Both the position numbers and the translations under genes were made by a program. The notes beneath the pieces are model-generated. The model saw only the letters and a program-made list of their open reading frames with translations, was not told where the DNA came from and ran no database searches. This document shows, one piece after another, positions 54,492-64,000 of a stretch of DNA of 64,000 nt. This stretch comes from Sinonovacula constricta (taxonomy: Eukaryota > Mollusca > Bivalvia > Cardiida > Solecurtidae), in NCBI GenBank assembly GCA_007844125.1, contig CM017558.1:22893915-22957914 (forward strand), written 5' to 3'. Each line of letters begins with the position of its first letter. The first letter of the stretch is position 1.

Positions 54492-57005
54492 ATGCTGGAA
54501 GTATTCTGTCGGGTATCCGCGGAGGTGTCTCCACAGTTCATCGAAAACTTTCCAACCCAGTTTGACTTTTCTGGCATGCTGGAGAAGATCTGTGAAGATG
54601 TTGGTGTTACAGTTTCCCTTATTAACAACAACTGTACCTTGGAAGGCCAATGGGGCACAATTGGCCGTGCACACAACATGTTAGTGAGCACACTGGCAGT
54701 GTATGGATCTTCCAGTGCTGTAAGAAAGGAACACGAAGATCTAGTCTCTCAGGGCTCGAGACCCTTCTCGGCTTTAGTGGAAGCTGCAGAAGCCATAAGT
54801 CGTGGCGTGGAATTGCAAGAACAGGTTCAAAATGAAATGATGCATATGAAAGGCATGACAGTCACTCACATACCAGTGCCACAGTTACAAAACAATGAAA
54901 GCCTCAAGACAGACTATCAAGAGGACAGTATAGTGACCGCAGACAGTTTTAACCAAGCCGAGTCAGACTCTGCAAGTTACAAAAATGAACCTTCCACCTT
55001 TCCTGCACTTGAACGTATACTTACATCTGAGGAAAAGGTGAAATTATCAAATGTTGAAGAATCTAAACAAACCTGTTCTTCACCATATGTTGTGTCCAAA
55101 CATGGGTATGATGAACAGGTCGATAATGAATGGTTGGGGAATACAGACAATGAAGAAGTTGAGAAAGAAAACTATGCAGATCATTTTGATGTAGTCCCAT
55201 CCAATGTTGAAGAGAGCGACAATAATGATACAAAAAGAGGAGGAAAAAATAAAAAATCGGCAACTGTCAAAAAAAGTAAGAAAAAAACAAAAGATGTAGA
55301 GATCCATAATGAAACAGATAATGATCATGAACCAGAACACAATGAAAATGATGCATCGCTGACAAATACAGACAACAAAACAAAAAAGACCAACCTCTCA
55401 TGCAATATTTGTAGTTTTGTTGGGAAAAATCGCAACAGTTTAATGGACCATAAAGCCAGAAAACACAATGCTACCCATGTGAAGTGTGATATTTGTCAGG
55501 AAGTTTTTCAAAATATTCGATACCTGAAGCGTCATATGGTTTCCCATGACAAAACCCGTCAAAATAAATGCAAGATTTGTGGTAAAACGTATAAGCTTGC
55601 TAGAGCTTTGAACAAACACATGAAACAACATGACAAAAGCTATGTCGCTCAGAAGTATAGTTGTGATCATTGTGAAAAAGAATTTTCTTCCCAGTATATT
55701 CTACAATGTCATTTTAAGTCGGAACATGAAGGCATCAAGAAATCATTTTTGTGCCAAGTATGTGGGAAAAGTTTCACAACAAAGCACACTTTACAGCAAC
55801 ATGACAATGTGCATAGTGGAAATCGTCCATTTAAATGCGAAGACTGTGGCAAAGCATTTTCTTATGAATCCGCTCTGCGGGATCATAGATATATTCATGA
55901 AGGTAAAAAAAAGTTTGTTTGTGCCTATGATGGTTGTGAAAAAGCATTCAGGCAAAGATCATCTTTGAAGATGCATGAAAAAATTCACAATAATGAACGA
56001 GACCATAAGTGTAATGAGTGCGGGAGAGAATTTACGCAAAAGCAGGCACTTCAGCGTCACTTGAGGTCCCACAAGGGATTTAAGCCTTTCAGTTGCAAGC
56101 ACTGCCAGAAAAAATTTGGGGATGCAGCTGTCATTAGAAGACATATGAAGCTAGTTCACAGAATTCATAAAGATGTAAATAGCTGGCGTGAAGATGTTGA
56201 AATACTGAAAGATCCTGACAGTGAAGAGGATTATCTCAATGAACAGAATGATGTCAATGAATCTGAAGACAATAAATCCACTGACTATATGGAGGAAGAG
56301 TCGAGCCCAGAGTTCCACCTAGCAAGCACCCACGAGAATACTCCTGTGCGGCTCCCTCCAGTTACTGCGATCCACAACTTCCAGATGGCTAAATCTGTAC
56401 CCGACAACCATGATGCAGCTCATCTGACAATCAGTGAACCTGTCAATATGTTTTCTATCCCCCCTCAAGAGTATATGATGAGTACATCAGCTCCAGTCAT
56501 ACCCTACAGTTATTCCATCCCCATGGACACACCTAACTCTATGAATATTAATTGCAAAACTACTGTAATGCCTTTAAACTGTGTTATTTCAGATGGAAGC
56601 TTGTCTGTTCCTGATTCATCTGTCATGCACCATCTTAACCAGATAACTTACTCAAGTCACATCAGAAATCATCACATAACAGACATACCAGTACCTCATT
56701 TGACCAAAAGTTCTGCTTTGGTTTCAAGTGAACATGAATCCATGCATGTTAAACTCATCCCCTACTCAGTTGATATCCCAATGGAAGGGAGCTCATACTC
56801 AAACCTCCTTGTTGTGAATTCAAAGCATAGCAAAAGTTTAGATGTGACCAGCAAACTTGACACTGAGTCGAACAAACATCGGGAAGGAATGGACAAAGAG
56901 ATGGTGCTCCAACAAAAAGAAGTAAAGAGTTTAGAATCTACTGACAGCACCGCAGACAACCTCTCATTCACACAGTTTTATGACAACTTTCCTATTCAGT
57001 ATTAA
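54492..57005 (+). CDS. Nine-finger C2H2 zinc-finger protein, 837 residues
   Basis: Probable nuclear DNA-binding transcription factor. The first ATG of the open frame is at 54492; the upstream in-frame extension has only a TTG. Nine C2H2 fingers lie at residues 304-325, 332-352, 360-380, 391-412, 421-441, 449-469, 477-499, 507-527 and 535-556. Fingers 1, 4 and 9 have H-x4-H, and finger 7 has C-x4-C. Linkers after fingers 5-8 are 7 residues (HSGNRPFKC is the most TGEKP-like). A Lys-rich stretch at about 248-268 could be a nuclear localisation signal. The first 85 residues include a block (MLEKICEDVGVTVSLI, then GQWGTIGRAHNML) that resembles a KH-like fold, by inference. The C-terminal 280 residues are low complexity, with repeated IPVP/IPM motifs. 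I cannot assign a named orthologue. Coding sequence appears intronless. Confidence 0.93.
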   Translation: MLEVFCRVSAEVSPQFIENFPTQFDFSGMLEKICEDVGVTVSLINNNCTLEGQWGTIGRAHNMLVSTLAVYGSSSAVRKEHEDLVSQGSRPFSALVEAAEAISRGVELQEQVQNEMMHMKGMTVTHIPVPQLQNNESLKTDYQEDSIVTADSFNQAESDSASYKNEPSTFPALERILTSEEKVKLSNVEESKQTCSSPYVVSKHGYDEQVDNEWLGNTDNEEVEKENYADHFDVVPSNVEESDNNDTKRGGKNKKSATVKKSKKKTKDVEIHNETDNDHEPEHNENDASLTNTDNKTKKTNLSCNICSFVGKNRNSLMDHKARKHNATHVKCDICQEVFQNIRYLKRHMVSHDKTRQNKCKICGKTYKLARALNKHMKQHDKSYVAQKYSCDHCEKEFSSQYILQCHFKSEHEGIKKSFLCQVCGKSFTTKHTLQQHDNVHSGNRPFKCEDCGKAFSYESALRDHRYIHEGKKKFVCAYDGCEKAFRQRSSLKMHEKIHNNERDHKCNECGREFTQKQALQRHLRSHKGFKPFSCKHCQKKFGDAAVIRRHMKLVHRIHKDVNSWREDVEILKDPDSEEDYLNEQNDVNESEDNKSTDYMEEESSPEFHLASTHENTPVRLPPVTAIHNFQMAKSVPDNHDAAHLTISEPVNMFSIPPQEYMMSTSAPVIPYSYSIPMDTPNSMNINCKTTVMPLNCVISDGSLSVPDSSVMHHLNQITYSSHIRNHHITDIPVPHLTKSSALVSSEHESMHVKLIPYSVDIPMEGSSYSNLLVVNSKHSKSLDVTSKLDTESNKHREGMDKEMVLQQKEVKSLESTDSTADNLSFTQFYDNFPIQY

Positions 57006-57126
57006 GCATCATCAATAATGTCACCAATTGTACATAGTTATTGGGGGATAAGATGTTGGTTGACACATTTTCTTTTATACGGTTAGGTTTACAAAGGACT
57101 GGGAATGTTTAAACTTTCTAAGGCTA

Positions 57127-57132
57127 AATAAA
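57127..57132 (+). terminator. Possible poly(A) signal of the zinc-finger gene
   Basis: First AATAAA, 120 nt past the stop. Several others follow (for example near 57263-57290), so the site in use is unknown. Confidence 0.35.
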
Positions 57133-58500
57133 AATCATGGTATTTTGAAATATTTTCACCTTTGGAAAAAAATATCAACTGTCAAACTGTAACATTGAAT
57201 TCGGGCATATATATTAAGAGCAATTTTTTTAGTACAACATGTCTTGGAAAGATGCCATTTAGAATAAATAAATTTTATATTTGGAAATAAAACTAAATCC
57301 ATTTATTTGTACTTGGCATTGCACATTGTGGAAGTAGCCACTATTTCAAAGAAATGTTTTTCACTTGCATTTTATTTTGCTATGATAAAATCAAGTCCAG
57401 TATGAATCCCTTTTATATATCTGAAATCTGTAAGTGTACAAATTAAGGCTTCGTTTGCATGTACATTTGTATATGAATCACATTTAACATCAGCTAGCCT
57501 TCCAAACAATATATATGTTAACCATCATTTATTTTTAGCAATAATATCATGTGTACTCCTTTTTACCAAATAATCAAAATGTTAAATTTTCTCCATGCAT
57601 GGAAGTCATAAAATAAAAATCTTGCTTGGTATTGTCATAATGTATTGTGAATATGTGTATTTGAAAGATGTAAAGGCTTATATGCTAATATGGTTTTTCC
57701 AACAATTCCAAATGTTTTGTTGCATTTTATGTTTTTGCTGCCAAAACTTTATTATTATTATTTATCAATATTTAATATATAGATATTTCAGACACTCTAT
57801 TTTCTGATTTATGTATATATATATATATATATATTATTATTTTTTTTTTTTTTTTTTCTTTCTGAAACATTTATACATTTGGTTCATTTTTCATTTGATG
57901 ACTTTACTTTTATTTAAAATTGTTGAATTATACTTCATTTTATCAGAGATAAAGAACTCTTTAAAATTCAAGAAAACATTTTTTTATCCGTGAATTAGTA
58001 ATTTTACCTCATTATGTGTATCAAGTACAGAAAGTTATTGCTTTTGTTTACAAATGTTTTGCCCTCAGTCATTATAAATAATTAACTTGAGCGTGATCTT
58101 TTTTGTGGGTTGCGTTTGTTTTATCATTTGTTGTGATGCATGTATTATGTTTATTGTTAGGTATAACCCAAGTAAGACTTCATTGCAGGAATGTACCTAG
58201 TCAATCAAATTTTCTGTATATTTGATTTATTCAGTGTTGATGTTGCTAATATGGGAATAAACATGGATGTGAATGCCTCGAAATTACGATTTTCAAAGCA
58301 TTTTGTGCATATGGTAATTTTCTATTCAAATTTCTGTATTACTCATGCCATGGAAAAAAGTGCTGTAATGCCAAAATTTTCAAATTGCATTTTTCTTTCA
58401 TTTGTCATAATAGGGCTGCTTCAGCTGTAAAGCCACTTGGTCACAGTATTGCATAGGTACATGACACATGGAACCACATAATCTGCACTTTATATGTACC

Positions 58501-58725
58501 GTAGACCCTCAGGTTTAAACCCATGTCACAACATACCAAAGTCCTTAAAACTGGTAGTGGTATAGCCCAAGCAAATTTTGCTGCAAATATAATGATAGGT
58601 CCACCTTTGGTTGACCCAGAGTCAGTATTATGTGATTGGGAGTGGTGGGTGTTCCTGTAGTGCTATATCTGCTTCAAATGAACATTGTCTCCATAGAATT
58701 GAAGTATAATTGGCGGGATGATCAA
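58501..58725 (+). repeat. SINE family C copy, diverged, plus strand
   Basis: CATACCAAAGTCCTTAAAACTG, GGTAGTGGTATAGC, GTGCTATATCTGCTTCAAATG and TGGCGGGATGATCAA follow family C order; the tRNA-like head is degraded to CAGGTTTAAACCC. Confidence 0.65.
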
Positions 58726-60242
58726 CCTATTGAATACATTTTATATGTAATGATATTATTGCATCACTATCAAGCCAGTCATTGTTTTGTTTAGAATTGA
58801 CATGTACGTTATTTATATTCTATCATGTGTATTTCAGACATATACTTAGATTTTGATCTTACAGATAAAAAATGTTAAAAAAGTGTCGCAGTTGAATGAA
58901 TTTATAGATATTATTTTTTAAATTGACAGTATATTTAAGTATAATCAAGCGACCCAAGGGATTATATTTTAATCCATAATTCATTCAATGAGGACTATCG
59001 AAGTTTTGTTTCATGCAGAGAAAACAAAAATTTAGCATTTCTTGTGATTCATTGAAACAAGTTATGTCTTACATTGTTGTTTTGGGTCTTTATCTCTTAT
59101 TAAAAATGGAACAAAACTAAATAAAAACATTTTTAATGGTAAAAAAAATACATAGGCCAGACTTTTATGGTTTTATGGTTTTTATCTCAGCTTTGAAATA
59201 AATTGTTTCCTTTTGCAAATCACTGGTAGAAAATCCTTAAGCATGATATTGTGTTTTAAGCATATGTTGCATACAATGGGTATTAGTTCTGAGGTACTAA
59301 GGATTTAAATGGCTGTTCTGTGTTCAATATACATTGTAATAGTGCTACATGTAAATTCAGCAATGGTTTGTTAATACATTGTTTTACCTATTCCATAAAC
59401 ACATATTCCATAAAACAGGATTTTGTATTGATGTATTAACAATTTTAGCATAATATTGTATTAAATACCGAATTTGGCCTCAAAATTTAAAAATGATTTT
59501 CAAAATTCCCAACCAAATGTTGTATTTTATGACTGTATGAAGTCTAATCTAATAACATTTTAAAATGGATAATGGATGGATCATTTGTTGTATTCCCAAA
59601 TTAATGTTGAAATGTTGGCAGGTTACACAATATAGTCAGTAAAAGCCAATGTTTTGTTGTTTGAAATAAAAATGGCAGTCTGCTACATCTTACCGTAACC
59701 ATTTTTCTTATGTATATTCATACACAAAAACCTTTGAGCATACAATAATTTTGGTAACAAAAAACAAACACTGTTTCTTGATTACTGAGCAAAATATTTT
59801 TATTTTTTTCATAAATGTTTTATTTGTCTAACCTAAGAATTAATTTTACATTGAAAACCTGGTTTTAAGATCCTGTTTTCATAGAAATCTTAAGGTCATC
59901 TTTATCTTTTAAATTTTTAATCAATTTGCTTTTCGTGCCAAGTTGTCCTTTGTTGGATTGAATTGAATTATTAGCTAGTATTTTAGATCATCATTAAACA
60001 TTAATTTTATATATATAATATTGCATATAAAAAATAATTCTGTTTCATTCTTACAAGGGGTGTTTTTGTTTGTTTTGTAAGATCACCAGAGCATTAGGTA
60101 CTCAAGGTGAGCATTGTATACCTCTTCATCCTTCATGTGGTTATAACAATTTGCCTGTTAACACTTTAGTTTAATCATGCTATAAATAAAGCCTGTAGTT
60201 TAAGGTCAACAATAAAGCAATTTCATTTGACCAATTAGGTGA

Positions 60243-60420
60243 AAGGGCATCCATGATCTAGTGGTTAAGATGTTGGAATCCGGATCGGAGGGTCCTGGGT
60301 TTGAACCCGAAACTGACCATATGATGCTAGTCCTTGAGCAAGACTATTAACTGCACATTGCTCCAGATACTTAGTCCCTGAGTACTGGTTCTACCCATGA
60401 GGTGGGCGGTCGAGAGGGAT
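60243..60420 (+). repeat. tRNA-derived SINE, family D
   Basis: A box in CATGATCTAGTGGTTAAGATG and B box GGGTTTGAACCCGAAACTG about 35 bp later, then a body with CCTTGAGCAAGACTATTAAC and GGTTCTACCCATGAGGTGGG. The only copy in the window. Confidence 0.7.
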
Positions 60421-60997
60421 TAATATAAATTTAAAAAACTTGTTTTCCAATCAACTATAAATAAATAGGTTTAAACTAAATTAGGTATGTGGGGAATATG
60501 ACAGTCCAGAACTTAAAAAAGGGTCAATAATAATTCAGTCAATAAAAAAAACTGCAAGACTTTCAAACTTATTTATTTAACATCAATATATTTATTTTAA
60601 GGTGTTCTTTAAAAAAAACTGAGATGCTGTAAGAATGCATGTAATGAAATGTTCACAGTAATCACTTCTTTTCCCCTTTTATTTCATATTGGTCATGATT
60701 TTCTACGATTTTCCCAATTTTGATCTTCTTTTTTTTCTGTAAACTTGATACAAGCCCAGCATAAGATGTGATGCAACCCACAGTGTAAAATGCATATAGT
60801 TATAATTATAGGCCTAAAATCAAAACATTTATTGATCATTGCAATGTTAATGAATTATTGTATTAATATGTCTTGTATCACTTTAAATACAAGTTGACAG
60901 GGTTTTTTAGTCATTTTAATGCAACAGCAAGAAATTTTACATTGGCACCATCTCGCAAAGAACAGGCGATAGCATCCTTGAAATCCAGCATGAGGGA

Positions 60998-61137
60998 CCT
61001 AACTATTACTTAGATTACCTAACTATTACTTAGATTACCTAACTATTACTTAGATTACCTAACTATTACTTAGATTACCTAACTATTACTTAGATTACCT
61101 AACTATTACTTAGATTACCTAACTATTACTTAGATTA
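60998..61137. repeat. Perfect 7 x 20-bp tandem array
   Basis: Seven identical copies of CCTAACTATTACTTAGATTA with no substitutions, so it is a very recent expansion or an actively homogenised one. Confidence 0.95.
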
Positions 61138-61174
61138 CCCCAGATATTACCTTACAAGGGAGACAATAAGAAAT

Positions 61175-61345
61175 TATTTTTTTTCAATACATCGCATCGA
61201 TCAATAATGATTATTATACGGGTGTCCATCTATTTTGGTTGAGTTTGGGAGACTTTACATCAAGTTTTTCGCCCTGAGCAGGGCTCAAACCCATGAGAAT
61301 AGTTGTAAATCAGCAACCCTACCAATATGCCAAGTGCGCCCAAGA
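61175..61345 (-). repeat. SINE family B copy, core deleted
   Basis: CAATACATCGCATCGATCAAT, a GTGTCCATCTATTTTGG step, GCAGGGCTCAAACCCATGAG (B-box region) and TTGTAAATCAGCAACCC (head). The GGAGGAAGACC core is missing. Confidence 0.6.
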
Positions 61346-61589
61346 CAATTGTAATTTCACCCATATTTCCCATTTAATTAAGTCTGACTAGATAATAATT
61401 ATTTTGGTAAGAATACATGGAATTAGTTGTTTTGTTACATTACACTGACACATCACATTATGGAAAACTTGGAAATGTCCAACTATCTGACAGAGGTAAG
61501 ACACCAGACTAGGTAGATACAATTGACCATTCACTCTTTAATTTACACAGTACTAACAAAGGAAGTGGAGCACTCATTGCTGAGGGAAA

Positions 61590-61790
61590 AGGCATCACCA
61601 GAATGGAATTCCTCAGCCTCTCGACAAATGGATTTGAGTTTCAGTCAGGACATGAACTTTCATTCATGGAGGTCTTTCACTTGACCTGGGGTGCACCAGT
61701 GGTTCTACCCAGACATTTGTTTGGGGTCTTCCTCCATAAAAACAGCTGGATGTAGCTGTCACAATCATAGTTTGTCGCTGCGATCTATAT
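61590..61790 (+). repeat. SINE family B copy, plus strand
   Basis: GAGTTTCAGTCAGGACATGAA, GGTCTTTCACTTGACCTGGG, GTGGTTCTACCCAGACATTTG, GGGGTCTTCCTCC and GTTTGTCGCTGCGATCTAT read head to tail. Confidence 0.7.
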
Positions 61791-62191
61791 CAAAAGCAAA
61801 TCAATTATTAAAAACAAATGGAAATACCCTAAAAATAATTAAAATCTAGGTTTTGGAAAGCTACAAAATTTGTGATAAAATCTGTTTAACTTCATGCATC
61901 AGTTAATTAATTCAAGCATATAAATGGATTTTTTTTTTTATGTTTGGAGTTTGTTCAACTGACAAAAGATAATAATGTATTCTAAGTTAGTTTTGAACCA
62001 CATGCAATGCTCCTCTTGCCATAATTGATATGGAAAAAAAAGGTACTGAATAAGAAGTAACTAGGTCTATTGACAGCTTATTTCATTTGGTAAACACATA
62101 TTCATGTGGTAAATAGAATAATAAGGCACAACAACTGTTGAGAATAACGTTTAATCCTTATCCAATGAACAATATACATATACACAAATAC

Positions 62192-62634
62192 AGCCATCAA
62201 ACAGTAAGTTATACATCAAATGCATGTAACAATAGGATGTCACTGTGGAATTAAGGCATACATTTCTGCATAAACTTGCACTATAGTATAAGAAAAGGTG
62301 ATTTTGAACATTACAATTGAAAAACAGTACAAATCATGAAATAAATCCCTAAATATTATTTTGCTAAAAATAGATGACATCTGATAACCCAGATGATGAT
62401 ACAATGTGACCCTAAAAGTAAGTTGTCACATGGTTTTCTTGGTTTAAAAAAAGTTAGCTTTGCAGCATGGCTCAGATAGGAAAGAGTTGTTGGTAATGAC
62501 AAGTGGAGTCTAATGCTTCATTTTTCACATAGATGTTTGACATCAACAAACATTTTTCAGGATTTTTTCTGGGAAACTTATTTATTTTGTTAAGACAAAA
62601 AAAAAAAAGGCCAAGGTCCAAACTGATACCAGCA
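62192..62634 (-). mobile_element. MITE related to the TTAA family, copy 3, diverged
   Basis: In reverse orientation it matches 51490-51970 through ATGCATGTAACAATA, ACATTTCTGCATAAACTTG, GATTTTGAACATTAC and GGTCCAAACTGATACCA. Terminal repeats are eroded and flanking TTAA is not preserved. Confidence 0.6.
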
Positions 62635-64000
62635 TTATTTATACTTTAGTTAGTGACACTTCTGTCATAATCAAAACATTTTTTGTCACAATTGTAAACT
62701 GCAGTATACTGATATGCAGTTCTTTTTTAACAAATGCTGGAAAATACATGTCTGTAAATGACAAATTTCTGTAATAGTACCAGTGGTTTACAATACTCTT
62801 TGTTGACGCTATTCTTAAAAAGAATATATAAGAAAGATGAAAAAATACGTTGGATTTATTATTATTTAATTGCACACAAAAGCACAATGAAATACCCTCA
62901 TTGTAAGTTAAAGGATAAAAAAAGTGCTTTAAAGATGGATTTACAGTAGATTTTAGAAATGTCAACAAATTAAACTATTTCCAGTTTTATTCAGTTAAAA
63001 GAAATGCAACAATCTATTGTTTTGTTTATTTTTATAAGCTGACTAAGTAAAATATGCAAAAGATAACAAAATATGCAATGTTCATGTGCTATTCTTACAC
63101 TTAAATTATGAATGTGGAGATGGCAACAGAAAAACGGCTAATTTACCAGATGTTTGACCTATTGTCAAAAACCTTAAAATTTGCTTTGACAGAAAACAAA
63201 TGTGATGGTGGTGGTGGTGGTAATGAATTACCTTTGATGTCTCTTGCAATTTTCAAGTAAAAGATGTTTGTTGATATTTATTGTATTTGTTCGACAATAA
63301 AGAAGAGCTTGCAAATAAATGGAAGAAAAAGCTATTTCATGCTTTTGGGTAAAAGAGTGAGAAATACCAGTTAAAAAAAAAAAATGTGAAAAATACAAAA
63401 CAAAACCCTGTCCATTTCACTCTGATCCACAGTAAAATGATAGGATTACCACTTTCACTCTGGGTCGCAAAGGAGTCAATTAGATTCTGCTAGGGGTATG
63501 GCAAAAATAGCTGATTAAAATAGTCAAGACCAAATAAGGGTGAAATAAAAAAGAAAATCTGTCACATTTTACAAAACTGTCGTCTAACATAAATTTGTTA
63601 ATACTTTGGTTTTTCAAATTATGACTCATGAAGACGACTGCCAAATGATGAATGTTTAAGATGTGCATGGTATTCAACAATAATTATATGTAATATTGCA
63701 TTAATCCCTGACTGTACATTCTGGTATGTTTTAACATGTTGTAAATTGTCCACTAAATCAATATTTTCATCATTGGTTCACGAGCAACCTCAACACAGAA
63801 AATGTTCAGACTTATGGATTGGTGGGAGGGACGTAGGCATCACTTGTAGTAATTTTTGAGAAATAAATACTAATTTCGTTAACAAATACTACCAAACATA
63901 TTATTTAACATACAAATAAATACTAATGTTGAGGTCGTTATGTAGTTATGCAGACCTGGGTAGTGCGATATCAACCGAGGATGAAATCCGACCTCAACAT

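Larger units (their letters stand above)
57006..64000. other. 3' UTR and downstream flank of the zinc-finger gene
   Basis: No further gene recognised on either strand. An (AT)n tract followed by a T run lies at about 57812-57857. Repeats are listed separately; the stretches 57300-58500, 58730-60240 and 62640-63900 show nothing I can name. Confidence 0.6.

Overview
The window reads as nuclear DNA of an invertebrate animal, most likely a bivalve mollusc (inference). It is AT-rich, has GT-AG introns, and is loaded with tRNA-derived SINEs, short terminal-inverted-repeat elements and minisatellites. There are no operons or bacterial signals. Coding sequence is only about 10 percent of the window.

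Two genes are well supported and lie head to head. On the minus strand a CEP135 orthologue (centriole cartwheel / microtubule-linking coiled-coil protein) runs from its ATG at 53070 to its stop at 3381. I could join 25 coding exons, including three microexons of 18, 21 and 27 bp, with every splice phase consistent. They give a 1285-residue model that is colinear with vertebrate CEP135 from the N-terminal FNLRKRL-like block to the RRHG block near the C-terminus. One intron of 21 kb separates the N-terminal 236 residues from the rest. Three further candidate exons (22047-22121, 11061-11120, 10129-10273) have good splice signals and look like alternative exons. On the plus strand, 1.4 kb upstream of CEP135, an uninterrupted ORF (54492-57005) encodes an 837-residue protein with nine C2H2 zinc fingers, a lysine-rich segment and an unusual N-terminal block.

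Layout: 1-3380, CEP135 3' flank with a SINE and a tiny inverted-repeat element. 3381-26666, CEP135 exons 4 to the last. 26667-47751, the giant intron, holding a 40-bp minisatellite (30015-30674), a SINE cluster (33385-36385), a 27-bp minisatellite (41900-43165), a decayed hAT/TTF-like transposase piece (44347-44592) and a THAP-like exon remnant with promoter-like sequence (45051-45600). 47752-53070, CEP135 exons 1-3, with a 2.9-kb element bounded by roughly 290-bp inverted repeats (48281-51197) and a TTAA-flanked MITE (51486-51974). 53071-54491, the shared divergent promoter region. 54492-57005, the zinc-finger gene. 57006-64000, 3' flank with SINEs, a perfect 7 x 20-bp array and a third MITE copy.

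I see no viral, toxin, CRISPR, rRNA or functional tRNA gene. The most interesting material is in CEP135 splicing (microexon cluster, duplicated acceptor sites in front of two neighbouring exons, a C-terminal exon open in two frames) and in the repeat families, several of which can be defined from copies inside this window alone.
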